Part shown: in pieces, positions 52,145-64,000 of the stretch
Position numbering within the stretch: position 1 is the stretch's first letter
How the letters are laid out: each line of letters begins with the position of its first letter
NCBI RefSeq assembly: GCF_047495875.1
Contig: NC_092459.1
Span: 36,427,634-36,491,633, forward strand
Direction of reading: 5' to 3'
Source: Pithys albifrons albifrons
Lineage: Eukaryota; Chordata; Aves; Passeriformes; Thamnophilidae
DNA length: 64,000 bases
The notes under the pieces: model-generated
Seen by the model: the letters and a program-made list of their open reading frames with translations, nothing else
Told to the model about the DNA's origin: nothing
Database searches by the model: none
Translations under genes and position numbers: made by a program

Positions 52145-52425
52145 TCTATTAAGTTTTGGTAAAGGCTTCTTTGTAATATTGTGCCCAGTTTGGGTACTAC
52201 CTTTTAAACAAATACCTGGCTTAGCTGGAGAGATTGCTGAAAACAGTAATTGTAGGAGTAGAAAATGTGATTTACAAAGAAAAGGTTAAGAAATTGGGAA
52301 GTAAAGAAAGAAAGATTAGTGGGAAACATAACAGTCTTAACTTAAAGGGGACAGGGAAACTGTTCCCTTCTCATTCTATAGATCTGAAAGCTTGTGAGAT
52401 TTCCACCTCAGGAACTTCTCATCCA
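52145..52425 (+). repeat. Old CR1 LINE 3' region fragment
   Basis: 'atattgtgcccagtttggg' and 'tacaaagaaaaggttaagaa' followed by 'attgggaa' match, in order, the part of CR1 that lies just before the 3' terminus in old copies. The terminal block itself is not clear. The 67-codon frame at 52234-52437 comes from this repeat. Confidence 0.55.
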
Positions 52426-53477
52426 GACATGGCCTGAGTATAGTTGAGTGGGGAGAAGGATTAGATGTATTCTTGAAGTAATTCCAGTCTGATTTTCTAT
52501 AACATTTTTCTGAGTCTGGTTTTGTTTTCCAATCAAGATGAGATTCATTCTCAAGAGCAACTGTGAAATGAAAGACATGTTATTTAGCAGAAAAAAAGAT
52601 TAACTGGACTTGATTTCCACTTAGGTGCTCAAATATGTCCTCATGATCACTGCTCACATACTCAAAATGGACTTTTTTCATCCTATATGAGTCTGTGGTG
52701 CTGGGTGAGCCTAGTCGTCAGCGTTCAGAAACTCCTGCAAAATAGTTTAGAAATTTGATGAGTATTATTGTATACATAAGACAGTTTTCAGTGAATTAAA
52801 AGTCAGATGTGTTCTTCTAAAAAATGTTCGCTTTAGAAAACCTTAGGCTTTGGTTCATCTGGAGACACTGAGTTGCCTTAAATTAGGCTTTACAGCAAAA
52901 CAGTGCATGAAATTGCTTACCACTTTGGTGTTGTCTTTGCTCAGTGTAGTTCAGCCTCCAAAATAAAACTTCAACTGTCCACACTGTAATCTTACTATCA
53001 TGGTTCTACCCAATGAATACATTGACACACAACCTATAGTCCAAAAATTTTTCTTCTAACAAGCTTTCCTCTTCAATTTCAGGATTGTGAAGTCTGGTTC
53101 CAAACACTTGGGAGTTCAACTGTTTCATCAAAAGACTCTGAGCTCTGTTATCAGGATTGTTGATTTTTGCTAGTAATTGCAATCAAAGTTGAATAATTAA
53201 AAAAAAGTAGCAATGGTTCAAAATTATTGCTAATGGTAACTGCAAACTAAAATCAACAATCCTACAACCTACTGTCATCATCTGGATTTTTCTGCTCACT
53301 GTGGCTATAGTTCTCCCATTTCCTCTTCTCACTCAGCACTGGACACCCTGCACTTGCTGCTTGGCCCCTTTGCAGGACATTAGAACTGGGATCTCCCAAG
53401 GGCCTTTGGCTAGTAGGATGCCTCCTGTTTACAGGCATTCTGCCCACATGTATGGGTTTTGTCAACTCTTCTTCCGA
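52426..53477. other. Unassigned non-coding sequence
   Basis: No gene recognised. The G+C-richer part at 53280-53477 sits directly against the LTR and could be older retroviral or host sequence; I see nothing that decides. Confidence 0.4.
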
Positions 53478-54106
53478 TGTGCTGGTTTAAAGGTGAACCA
53501 GCAGGGGAAATGAACTCACCACGAGAGAGATTATAAGTCAGAGCTAAAATTTAATAACAATATTACAATAACAACACTGACACACAAGGGAAATTGCTTT
53601 CAACTCACAAAACCTCAGCAGTATAACCCAGTGTCCTGGGGCACAAACCCAAGGGGGTTTGTTTGCCCTTGTGCTGAGACCCCTGTGGTTCCCCCAGGTC
53701 CAGAGCAAAAGGAAAAGAAAAACCTGTTGGTGCAGGCAAGGGCTGTGGTCTGGGAGAGAGCGGGGATCTCCTCCTGTCGAGGTCCTGCTGCTGCTCTGGA
53801 TCCAACGAGAAGTTCCCAAGGTCTTCTTACCCACCACTTATGTACCCTCAGGGAGCTCTCAGTCCCTCCCCCTGGGCGGGGACTCACACAATGGGTGATA
53901 AACTCTGGGAGCCAGGGGGTGTTGAGCTGTTGATGGCCCATTAGCAGCTCCTCCCCCCTCAGGCTGGGTGTGAAGGTGATAATGGCTCCCTGGGCAGCTG
54001 CTGCTAATGGCCCATTGACCTTGGGGAATGAATAGAGGGGGTAGAATACACAGCTTTCATCACCCCCCACACAGGGTTAGCTGGTCCCTCCTGCTGAACT
54101 AGGACA
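53478..54106 (-). mobile_element. Solo LTR of an endogenous retrovirus
   Basis: A 629-bp unit reading TGTCCTAG...CCAGCACA on the - strand, with retroviral TG and CA ends. Internal landmarks on the - strand fit an LTR: a TATA-like ACATAAG at about 53850-53836, and a poly(A) signal ATTAAA at 53554-53549 about 70 bp before the end. No internal retroviral region or primer-binding site (TGG after the CA end) is next to it, so it is a solo LTR. The style resembles ERVL-type LTRs of passerine birds as I remember them. I see no matching short duplications on the two sides. The many open frames here (66-151 codons on both strands) reflect its G+C content and are not genes. Confidence 0.8.
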
Positions 54107-54310
54107 CCAGTAAATTGTTCTTATCTCAACCCATAATTGCCACATTTTTGTACCTCCAATTCTCAACTTCCTCCCCCGAACTGGAAGGGAGAGGGAGAGG
54201 CAGGGGTGGGGGACAGGAGGGAGTTGGGAAGCGAGCAAGTGGCTCTAGTTTGGAAGAGTCTTGGTTGAGGGGAGTACTAAATTGAGAACTGCCATTCTTA
54301 AACCATGACA
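54107..54310 (-). mobile_element. 5' part of a second, different LTR
   Basis: On the - strand this starts TGTCATGGTTTAAG at 54310 and runs through 'gggttgagataagaacaatt' to the edge of the neighbouring LTR. Both landmarks are typical of a common songbird LTR family (catggtttaa start; gggttgagataag). Only the first 204 bp is present. The rest of the U3, R and U5 does not reappear on the far side of the neighbour at 53477, so a simple nested insertion is not the whole story. Confidence 0.65.
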
Positions 54311-57300
54311 GTTGGTTTACAATGATTTTTTGCTAACTGGTGATTTAAGAGAAAACATACACTTATTATCATGTTTGAATTCTTTCATAAATGTTCAGGA
54401 GAATGAAGTGGCTGAAAACCACTTGGATTTTCTGACACTGAGACACTTGAATCTCAATACTGTTTATGAAGAAGGTGCTCACTAGTCAAGACTTCCATCT
54501 CAGGAAAAAGGCTTGTTGTTCAATATAAACCATTGAGATACAAGACCTTCCCTGTAAACTCTTCAGTTTGATAGTGAAGAAGCAGATTAGCATATCTGAG
54601 CCAGAAGTCTGCAGGTGGTACTGAAAATAACTTTTTTCAAGATGAAGATGAGCTACGAAACTGAGATATTGTTTGAGGGAAAAGAACATTATCTCCTGTG
54701 GTGCATAGAATTTGGGTGGCACCCTTTGTAATTTTCCATGAAATAGCTAAGGTTGCAGTATGATGTCAAGAGGTGGCTGAACAGTGGTAAGGGCATGAAT
54801 ATGTCTGTAAACAAACAAACAAATTGGTGGAGTTATGTCTATTTCATCTGTGCCCTCTTCCCGTTGTGAAAAAAAATCCCAACAAACAATATTTTATTAG
54901 GATTAAACATTCTTATTTGCTTTTTCTTCTATTTTATGTTATGAATAGGAACTTTATTCTTAAAATCCAAATGAAAGGAAGAAATAATGGTAATGAGGTT
55001 AGATTTGATAATTTCATATAAATGATGAACAGAGTCCCACATGCTTTTAAAATAAAACGGATTGAAATTCATTCTAGTTGGCTCCCATTAATCTTAATTG
55101 TAATCCTGTATTTCTCTTTAATAGGTTGCTAAATTTTAGGAAGCTGTGTTATTGTTCTTATATACTTGGTTGGTTTTTAACTCACAAAGTTTGTCTGACT
55201 TCTGGACAGAAATGTGAACATTGTCATTTTCTATATAGGTGTTTATATTTCTAGCAGTATCTCTCTGATTCAAAACAACCAGAGGAAATGCAGATTCTGT
55301 TTAAGTGCAGACTTCTGTACCTGGAATAAATATAGTGGAGGGCTTTTTTTTTTGGTTTTTTTTTTTTTTTTAGTACAACTTTTATAACAAAAATAAAACG
55401 TTCTGTCCACAAGGAACAGAGTACGGGTAAAACAAACTGGTATGACACATGCATTTGCTTCAGAAAGTGTGCTTACTATTTTAATAATAGTCCAGAAGGA
55501 GACTTGACATTTGTAATACAGTACCTGGGAGGACAAAAATCTCATCCTTTCTGCTTTCACTGACTTCAAGGAGAATCGAGTATTCTCCACACCTTGCAGG
55601 ATTGAATCCTTTGTAAACTTGCTCATGATTAATATATGTTATGAATATCTATTAAATGTTACAGTAGGTTGACACCCAGCCATATCACTCATTTATTAAA
55701 AGAAACTGTTCAGTCAAAGTCTGAACAGGGGGGTGAGAGAGCAACTCAACTGCAGTTAGATTGATGATGCTTCTAAAAATTGTCCAAGCATGTGTGCAAG
55801 GACCTGTCAAAGTAAGAGTTTAATAAATGAGAAAGTGAAGGACAGGTAACTTTCCCAATATACAGAAGTTGTGCACATGAATGTGCATGCTTCATTTATT
55901 CTGTGCTTTCTAGCAGGTAAACAATACAGACAGAGAATCTGTTTTGCCATTTTTGAGCCATATTGTCTGGAAAAGAAATTTGCCACGTCAGTCATTACTG
56001 GGGTTACAGTGGCATGCTGTGTGGTATCACTGAAGATTGCTGTCGCATCAGCAAATTTCCACCAAGCTCAGCATAGCGATTCATGCTCACCACTCCAAGA
56101 ACCTCCTCTGGTATTCTGGGCAGCATCAGCAATGATAGTGTTTGACTCCTGGGAGGACAGACAGCTTCTGAAGTGAGGATGGGTAAGGGAGGATGAGGAA
56201 CCAGGGAGTGATGCAGACCAGCAACTGGGTAGCAATTGATGCTCTGGAGATGCCCACTCCAAGAAGCCTCATCCTTCCTCCACACTGACAGCCTCAGGGC
56301 CTGATTTTATAGGAAATTTGCATTTTTCAGACGTCTATTGCCCAAGCTGATTTCTGATTTTCCTTTATTAGAAGCTGGCCCTGTTACAGCAGAATTGGTG
56401 AGGTACGATGGTGCTATAAACTCTCAAAGGTAACAGGGCATGTGATATATCAAAACATTTTCCTCCTTACTCATAACTTGGAGGTGTTTGTGGTGAATAT
56501 ATGATAAACTAGATGAGAAATATATTGTGAAAAAGAATGTGCCTAATACAGGAATTGAAAGCTACCTTTAGTTTCTTGCCTGACGTGGAACCATCTTAAC
56601 TCCAGGCTTGATTGTGTAAGTCTCTCAGAGCAAAATATAAAGCACTTGGAAATGGCATTCAAGCAGAAAAGGACTATTAGCTGAGCAGTTTTTAGTGCCT
56701 AAGCACTCCATAAAGAGTCTTTTCTGTGTGGTATCTGCTCTGATTTCTCCTTCATAGCTAAGAAGTTACTCAGTTTGTGATTGCGATAAAGGGCTTGACA
56801 CAGCCCACAATTCTAATAAACTGCTACACTATTTATCAGCTAGTATTTTATTACTAACCTCTTGTTTCACATATAATTCATATGTAACACTCCTGATAGG
56901 TTACTGAGTAAATGTCTGGGAGTACTACTTCCTCTGTATTTCACCTTGTCATTTTGACATTATGAGTTCTTCTGTGATCGCAGATTGGGCATCTTTGCTT
57001 AGTAAGTGTGCTGTATGTTGTCTGTGGTAAAATGCTAAATTTTGGGAAACCAGGATTTCACTGGAATAAAATTTCAAAGGCTGAGTGAACTTTCTTTGCC
57101 TAAATGTCTGGTTTTGTCACTGTAGTTGATATCTGGTATGTGATTTACCATTACGTGATATGTAGTTGACAAAAGTTTCTAACTTCCAGATGTTTGTGAT
57201 TTCCTGTTTTCAGATAGGTATGCAATAGGAATGCACTGTGAAAGCTGGCTGGCTAACTTTGGTATTTACTGCCCTTTGAAAGGAGAAAGATTCTGCCTGG

Positions 57301-58682
57301 GCTGTGAGGACACCCAGATTCCTCTATTGCCATTGCCACGCCTGCATCCCCTGCCTGTGGACAAGGAGTTCCATTTCAGTACAGGTTCTTAGTCCTGGCT
57401 GAGAAATATTGAGGGTGACTTAGTTTCTTTCTGTCTTGGCTTCCTGATGGAACGTTCTGGAGGGACTGCACTCCTATGCTGCGGTCAGGTCCTCATCCCT
57501 GCCCACATCTGTTCCCAAACAGATCTTTCTGGACAGCCCCCAGGTCTGACTTAATCACCTTCTCTGATGGTCACCAGCTGGCTGATGGCTATCACAATCA
57601 CTGGGCTCCCTCTTCTCAGATGTGGCAGGTCAACACCTTAGTAGGAGAGGACACTGGCTGTTCTGTGTCCCCTCAGCTCCCATGGGCTCCTATTCCCTTA
57701 GGGGACAATATTTTCTGCCTCAATTGGCTCAGGCAGCTGGTCGTTATATAATGACCTCTTTGAATTGCCAGCCTCAAGTCTTACTGGCAGGAGCAGAAAC
57801 CTTTGATGATTTGATAAATTCAAAATAGATGAGGGTCACTTTGCGGTCATGGTCAGGTTGCCTAGAAACATCTGCTTCATCTAATGGCATTTGCTGCCTT
57901 CTATGGGAAGGTGGATTTGTCTGGGCATGTGATGTACTTAAAGGGTGTGAGTCATCAACATCTGAAAGGACTTTAGTGCCCTCATATTGTGTGCTTGGCA
58001 TTGGCAGCAAACGTAAGTGAGGACAGTATGCTGAGCCACACTGGAAACACTCACACCATTGTGCTCACAGAAGCAGTGAAATATCTTAGCAATCACTTCT
58101 CATGGCTCTGTTTGCCCCTTTGAGAGTGAGGAGTAATAACTTATTATCAAGTTTTGTGAGATATGAATAGTGTGCAGTTCTTGCCTGTTAATTCCTTCTG
58201 AAATTGTTCTGTGATTTCTGCTGTGCACTGTAATGCAAGATAAATTAAATGTATTTCTGGGAAAGGGAAAACAACCCCAAACCAAACCAACAGCTCTCAA
58301 GCAAACTAAATGAATTGTTTAATAATTTACCATGATGGAAGAGGCACATAGAAGGGAAAAGCTAACCAGTCAGGGAAAATAATATCAGCAGTAAAGAACA
58401 GTAACCAGTGTGAAATAACCACCATAGTATCTGGGTTGTTGTTCAAAGTCCAAAAGTCTGCATGAAGTCCCAGTCTCCTCCTGGCAGGATAGGGCATCAC
58501 AGTCTGTCATTTTCTGTCATCTTCGTATAAACTGCTTAATGTCATGTAATGAGAAAAAAAAGTCCAGGCTTGGGGTATGTGCAATTTGTAAAGAAAGTCT
58601 CCTATTCAGAAAAATTACTCCTATTTTTGAAAGATTTAAGCCAATGCTAGATAGATTTTTAGGGTAGGTTACACAGAAAGCT
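54311..58682. other. Unassigned non-coding sequence
   Basis: No gene or repeat family recognised. A poly(T) stretch lies at 55344-55371. The G+C-richer segment 57470-57740 carries overlapping + frames of 68-91 codons with no recognised domain. Confidence 0.5.
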
Positions 58683-58710
58683 GTACAATATAGTTTGCTC
58701 TATATTGTAC
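58683..58710. repeat. 10-bp perfect inverted repeat
   Basis: gtacaatata at 58683-58692 and its exact reverse complement at 58701-58710, with an 8-nt loop. It could be a small hairpin or a chance palindrome. Confidence 0.7.
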
Positions 58711-61700
58711 AAGCAATATATAACAAACTTGCATTCATCAGTATGGGTTTCTTGGCATGCAAGTGACATTCAGGAGCACACAAGGGAGGGAAAAGGTGGG
58801 CCAGAAGGGGGGTGAAGAATGAGAGGAAGTTGGCACACACAAATGATACTGAAAATGCTGATTTATGAAGGAAAAATGTAAATAATTTTTACTGTCTTTT
58901 GAAGACATGTGCGCAAGTCAAAGTTGTCTTGAAGGCATATGACCCAGCCTGACATTTCTTTGGCAAGCAGAAGGGTATGTATGCAGAGATGAAATGTCCT
59001 TTGATGGAGTGCTCACAAACAACCTTTCTGACAGTGACAGCAATGCCAGTACCTTTGAAGATCCAGTTACTTTTTCTGTCTCTGGACAAAGAGAATCAGG
59101 TAGGATTGGTTAACAATAATGCCAAATGAATCTCATTTTCCATATATGGGTGCATTTTATCCCCTCATTTCTTCAAAATCAAGAAGGTAACCTAGCACTA
59201 ATGCTGAGGATGTAACTAGTTCAAAATGTTGTTTTTTTCCTGAAACAGAGGCAGATACCAAACTGTAAGATTGAAATCATTGTAGTGAGCTTGGGACTGA
59301 ACCAGCAAATAGTTACCGCTTCAAATACTGAATTGACCATAAATTGACATCTCTGCTGGGGAGCTATTGAGCACAGGAGCTGTCTGTACCTTCTAGGGTA
59401 TACAAGGCCACATCACACAGAGCCTCTCCTGCTTCTAAACCTTCTCTGACTCTCCCCAGCCCTGGATTTTCCCAGTGTGAGTAGGAAAAGTTCTCATTTC
59501 TGCACTACGATACAGGGCCATGATGCTTGACAGATAGATACTTATTAATTCAGGTACTTTTTGTGCTCACTTAGCTCTATTCTTTTAGTCTCCTTGATTT
59601 TACAACAGGAAGCAATGCATTTTTTTTTGCAGCAGAGCCCTTTATACGTCTTTTGAACCTTGGCAGTCCTGTGGGGTACATCACCGTAAAAATGTTTATG
59701 AGTTTCTGTACATTTAGGATGTAAGCAGATAGCAGAGGGGTTATTTTTTCCCTCTCTCTTCTGCTTACTTCTACAGCACAGCAGCACCCACACTGCTCTG
59801 CAGTGTCTCTCCATCTTCTCGAGCCAGATGTGAGAGGTATGAGGACCCTGTGGCACTGTGCTACAAGTGTGAAGAGTACCTGTGCTGCTGGGGGATCAGG
59901 GACTGTCCCTCTGGCTGAGCTGCAACTGGAAGTTTTGCCTGCATCACATTCTCATACGTATTTTTAAATGCAGCATCTTTCAGTGTTGAATGCTCCAAGG
60001 AATTGCTGGACCTGATCATGACAATTATGAGCCTGAACTGGGACCCAAACACGAAGGATTTTAGTCTCAGTTTAAACTGAACTAAGATTGGAATGAAAAT
60101 GTGCTGGTTCAGGTCCCACCTGCAGGCTGCTTCAATTTCTGGAATCCCTGTTGCACTACACATGCTCCAGTCTCCAATGTCTGGAAAGCAGCTGCCAGTG
60201 TTGAATGGGTCAGTTATATTCTGCAACAGTAGCTTCAGCTTGACGAGCTTTAATTTCTCCTGATGCTGTTTTGTACAGCTTGATAACTTCCTGGACTATC
60301 ATTACCACCCACAGCTGCGGGAGCAGGAGAATTAGAAATGGGCCCTTTTTAGAGGCTACCTGAGTCCTGCTGGGAGAATGGGTTAATTTCAAAGTGGAAG
60401 AGATTGCCTGGTTTTGTGTGCATGGGAACTGCTTCGGATCTCAGCAGATTGCTGTGGAGGTGAAGTGTGGGACTCACGGCAGATGTCCTGAAGGGCAGGA
60501 CTTTGGATTTCATATTATAAGAATTAGAGGTGTTCTCTTCACTAGTTCAGAAAAATCAACACTGCTAAGTTTACCTGTGAGCAAAGAGCTCCCAAGAGAG
60601 GCTTAAGCCTGTTACTTGCTGATGCTTGTTCCAACTTTTTGGATCTACCCTTTACAGTTTCTTCTTGTACTCCATTTTGGGTAAAACTTGACCCTTAAGG
60701 AAGGAGCCTGAAGTCCATACATAACTTTCCTCTTTATTTAACCTTGTACTGACCAGTTACTCAGAAATAAATTGAATCCTTCCTGATTTCTGCTTTCCAA
60801 TATGTATATTTTAAAACCCAAATGAACTGAGACCATTTTTGTTTTGCAGAAACCTTAATACTATTTCATAGCCTCTAAATTCTTGGCTCAGAAATCTATT
60901 TTCTTTCTGAAGACTTTTCTGACTTTTAATAATGAAGGAACTGCCTGCCCCAAGCAGAGAAACACAAAGAGCGCTTTCTTTTCCAGTTATTCTTTAAAAA
61001 AGGGTATCTTAAAAAAAAAAAGGTTAATAGCTTGTGACCTGGGTATATCAACAAGGAAGCTTACTAGTATCATTTACTTAGTCCTAGATGAAAACAATTT
61101 CTTTATTTATCTTTATCCTTCAAAACAGAAATTTGTAGAACCTGCTTGGAGATTTAGGGAGATGTTCATTGCTTCACTGCCAATTTAACATTACCATTTA
61201 ATGTACACAGTATGTGGGCTTCTCTTCCATATTTTGCAATGGATTCAGTGTAAGAGTCATAATATATCACTTTCACAAGCAATTTAGCAAAGCACAGGGG
61301 AGGAAATGTAGCTGTACTGTCTTGTTACTTATTTTCTAATAAAATTCTAATAGATTTTGGGTTAATGACACAGAAGATGACATTTATATCCTTTTTTTAA
61401 AAAAATATCTGCAGCAGCAAAATGAAGCAGGAAGCTATAAGGCGAGATGATAAGATAATGCACTCCTTGCTTCTGTACAATAAAGTACCCTTATAAAATG
61501 CTGGCTTGACTATGACACTTAACTAACGTCTCTCTGTGAGACAGTAGCTGTCAGGCCAGAGTCAGTAAGGCTAGTTAGACTTTCCTCACTAGAGATTGAT
61601 TTGCTCCTCACTTGAAGGACAATCTGCTTTAACCCTCACAACAAGTATTATCAGACTTTTTTAAACAGAAAGGCAGGAAAAACAGTATTTTTTCCTGTGG

Positions 61701-63312
61701 TTAATAAAGCAAGATGATTAAAAAGATTCCCCCATTGATAAGATCTAACCATTTGTGTTCTTGTGTGATGAAAGGTGAATACCTAGTTAAGATTTGTTTA
61801 GTATTTTGTCATCTATAGTGAATCTAAAGGGCACAACAATTTGTCTTAACATTCCATAATGCAATGAGACTCATTTTAACAAACAACTATATAAATAACA
61901 CATTTACTAAGCCCTTTGGTTGACTGATCTTTTGCTTTAGCTGTAAAATATTTTTAATTGATATCAGACTGAATCTGGAACAGCACGATGGATTCTTTTG
62001 GTATAGAAAAATAGTTTTTAAAAAACAGTGTAAGGCGCTAGTAGCTATGTGCACATGCATCTGTAAATCTTGCTGTGCATTTATGCAGGGTCTCATTTCT
62101 CATTTCACACTTCTCACAGTAACTCCGAATATTATCACTGACTTCTTTGGACATAGCACTGGTGAATACCTACTTTGAATTGAAGCATCTTCAAGTTTTT
62201 CAGAACTTAAATGAAGGAAACATCACAATATTTCTCTCAAAAGTCATAATGTTCTTTGATTTCCAGAGGAAGGAAGAAGAATCCTTGTTTTCTGATCACT
62301 AGCCAGTCCTTACACTTGATACAAAAGATGAGCATCTCTGTACAAGAAAAGTAAAAGAATATTGTGGATGGATTTGATGTTTAAGGAATTGTGCAAGCAA
62401 AAGAGTTGTGAGACCTTAGTGGTATCACCTGTGACTTTCTTTTTAGTTCTTAATGCCTGTGTTTCAGTTCAACATATATGATCTTTAACCTGGCTTTTGC
62501 CAGGTATTGTGAATCACTCATCTCATTTTTGGACAACTGAGAAGCAGCAAATCAATAAGAAAATGACCATAAAATGCAGGAGTATGCCCAGTGGAAGGAC
62601 TAGTCAAGCTTCTCATACAATTTTATCAAGTCGTCTCTCTTGTGAGGTGTGCCTACCTGTGAAATGAGTGTGAGAGTACAAGATCTGAGTTTTAGTTTCT
62701 GCTGTGGAGGATATACTTTCTTCAGCAGTTCAGTCTAACTTCACTGGAGTCTAAAAAGATGGTGCAGAGGCACCAGGCTATCATATGTACTTTTGCCTTC
62801 CAAGGCTAGCCCTGACCAACTGAAAAAGGTGCCATTCATATGCCAGTGAGTTTACTCAAGTAAAACAGGTCAATGTGTTTGTTGTGGGCAGAGTGGGAGC
62901 TTCAGACAAAGTTTATTAGAGAAGCCCTTATGCTGAGCCATGAGGTGCAGAAAGGACCACCTTGCTTTTGTAACTCCTCTGAGAGATGAGCCTAGGTGTG
63001 ACTGGATCCAGTCCTAGCCCCAGACTCAGTCAACTGTTTATGTCCTGCAGGATTAAGGATGGCACCCCAAATATATTTATACAAATAAAATTAATTATTT
63101 ATTTAAGTTGATTACAATAATGGTAATTATTAGACAAAAAAAAGAGCTTAATCAGAATTATTCACTACACAGTATGGATTGCTAAAACTACTAGCATAGT
63201 GCTTTTTTTGAAGCAGTATTGGAGTAATTATATTAAAGTGATTCGATTGAAGCTATTATGTTAAAGCTAGCAAAACCAATTATTAATGACTAGGCAAATC
63301 TCTTTCACTCAG
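58711..63312. other. Unassigned non-coding sequence
   Basis: No gene or repeat family recognised. The segment 59545-60392 has several - strand open frames (103, 121 and 60 codons), including a splice-acceptor-like pyrimidine tract, but no continuous coding path. Confidence 0.45.
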
Positions 63313-63350
63313 CCTTGAGCAGTAACCTTGAGGGATGTCCCTGCTCAAGG
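63313..63350. repeat. 10-bp perfect inverted repeat, 18-nt loop
   Basis: ccttgagcag at 63313-63322 pairs exactly with ctgctcaagg at 63341-63350. A further ccttgag in the loop offers an alternative pairing. Confidence 0.65.
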
Positions 63351-64000
63351 GATGGATCATCACACACCTTAGGGAGGTATGCTAGAGGTTGTCACTGGGC
63401 AAGATGAATATTTTTTAATGGTGCAATGGTGAAATAATTTAACAACATTCATGTGTGCCCCTGAGGACGATACTTTTGCAGTAATATCTGATCTCTTTTA
63501 TTACTTTTTTCTGAAAATGAAAGGAATTATTTCCATGCCTATTTCTCTCAACAGACTATAAGAAGTCCAGACAAATAGCTCGATGTAGACCTCTAAATGC
63601 TGAGACCTAATGTTAGGTGTCAGTATTATAGACTCTACCTAGCAAGACCAATTACTGTGTCTCACTCTGAATCTGAACTCCATTAGCACTTCACTTTCAA
63701 TGAAGCATTGTCAAAAGTAAGATACATGAGGAGGAGCTGGAGCTACAGTGCTGGAGCGGAGGGACTGAGAGTCTTCTATGGTGGGACTCCAGGGTGCCCC
63801 TAGGAATCTTCTGCTCTGCTTCTCTATGTGCTCTCTTAGACGATGGATATGCATCAGTTAGAAACAACAGACTGAATACATTAACCAGGACCTTTTAACT
63901 CACCTTGTCTAAATTTTTTCATTGTACAATGCCAGTCACAATTCTTTGGCTGCATCTGAGCAGTAATTTTTTAAAAGATAAAGAATACAGTCAATGTCCA
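63351..64000. other. Unassigned non-coding sequence
   Basis: Nothing recognised to the end of the window. Confidence 0.45.

Noticed and set aside
53544..54070. Several open frames of 66-151 codons on both strands
   Set aside because: They lie wholly inside the solo LTR, which is non-coding; its G+C content lowers stop frequency.
60120..60314. Possible - strand exon: pyrimidine-rich acceptor ending in AG at 60315, donor-like GTGGGA after 60120, length 195 nt
   Set aside because: All three frames contain a stop within the interval and I recognise no protein family; at best a decayed exon.
1..64000. CRISPR arrays, operons, prophage or plasmid features
   Set aside because: The window is vertebrate-type nuclear DNA with no such structure.

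Overview
This window looks like AT-rich, CpG-poor vertebrate nuclear DNA from a bird. The evidence for a bird is the repertoire of repeats: many 5'-truncated CR1 LINE copies with the avian-type 3' end (a 'ggttggact..gatgatct..ggtcccttccaacc'-like block, in one copy followed by degenerate ATTCTATG octamers) and TG...CA retroviral LTRs of a style common in songbirds. I found no intact protein-coding gene. The open reading frames are short, fall on both strands, do not continue through splice sites, and match no family I recognise. The window is best read as a gene desert or the inside of a very large intron.

Layout. 0.55-2.1 kb: an old CR1 remnant (end of the reverse transcriptase plus 3' region, + strand) split by a younger SINE at 1591-1865 (- strand). 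2.7-3.1 kb: a second CR1 3' end. 3.1-23.7 kb: mostly unassigned sequence with a (TC)n microsatellite, two very old CR1 3' ends and two stretches that look like conserved non-coding elements (18.6-19.1 and 23.1-23.3 kb). 23.7-24.5 kb: a CR1 endonuclease fragment joined directly to a CR1-like 3' terminus. 26.7-27.0 kb: CR1 3' region. 27-38 kb: unassigned, with simple repeats at 33.3 and 34.6 kb. 38.2-41.7 kb: three CR1 3' ends on the + strand. 44.3-47.0 kb: two CR1 pieces on the - strand. 48.5-48.8 kb: an LTR-like fragment. 52.1-52.4 kb: an old CR1 piece. 53.5-54.3 kb: a solo LTR abutting the first 200 bp of a different LTR. 54.3-64 kb: unassigned, with small hairpins.

The most interesting object is the 275-bp element at 1591-1865. 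It is bounded by an exact 12-bp target-site duplication. Read on the - strand, it has a tRNA-Gln(CUG)-like head, then a 5S rRNA-like segment with an internal deletion of about 23 nt, then a unique body with short palindromes, and it ends in an ATAC-type tail. The order tRNA then 5S is the reverse of that described for AmnSINE1. The long duplication and the tail argue that CR1 did not mobilise it. I do not recognise the family by name; a repeat-library search would show whether it is new.

No operon, CRISPR array or bacterial feature is present. All calls rest on reading the sequence and remembered family consensus features; no alignment program or database was used.
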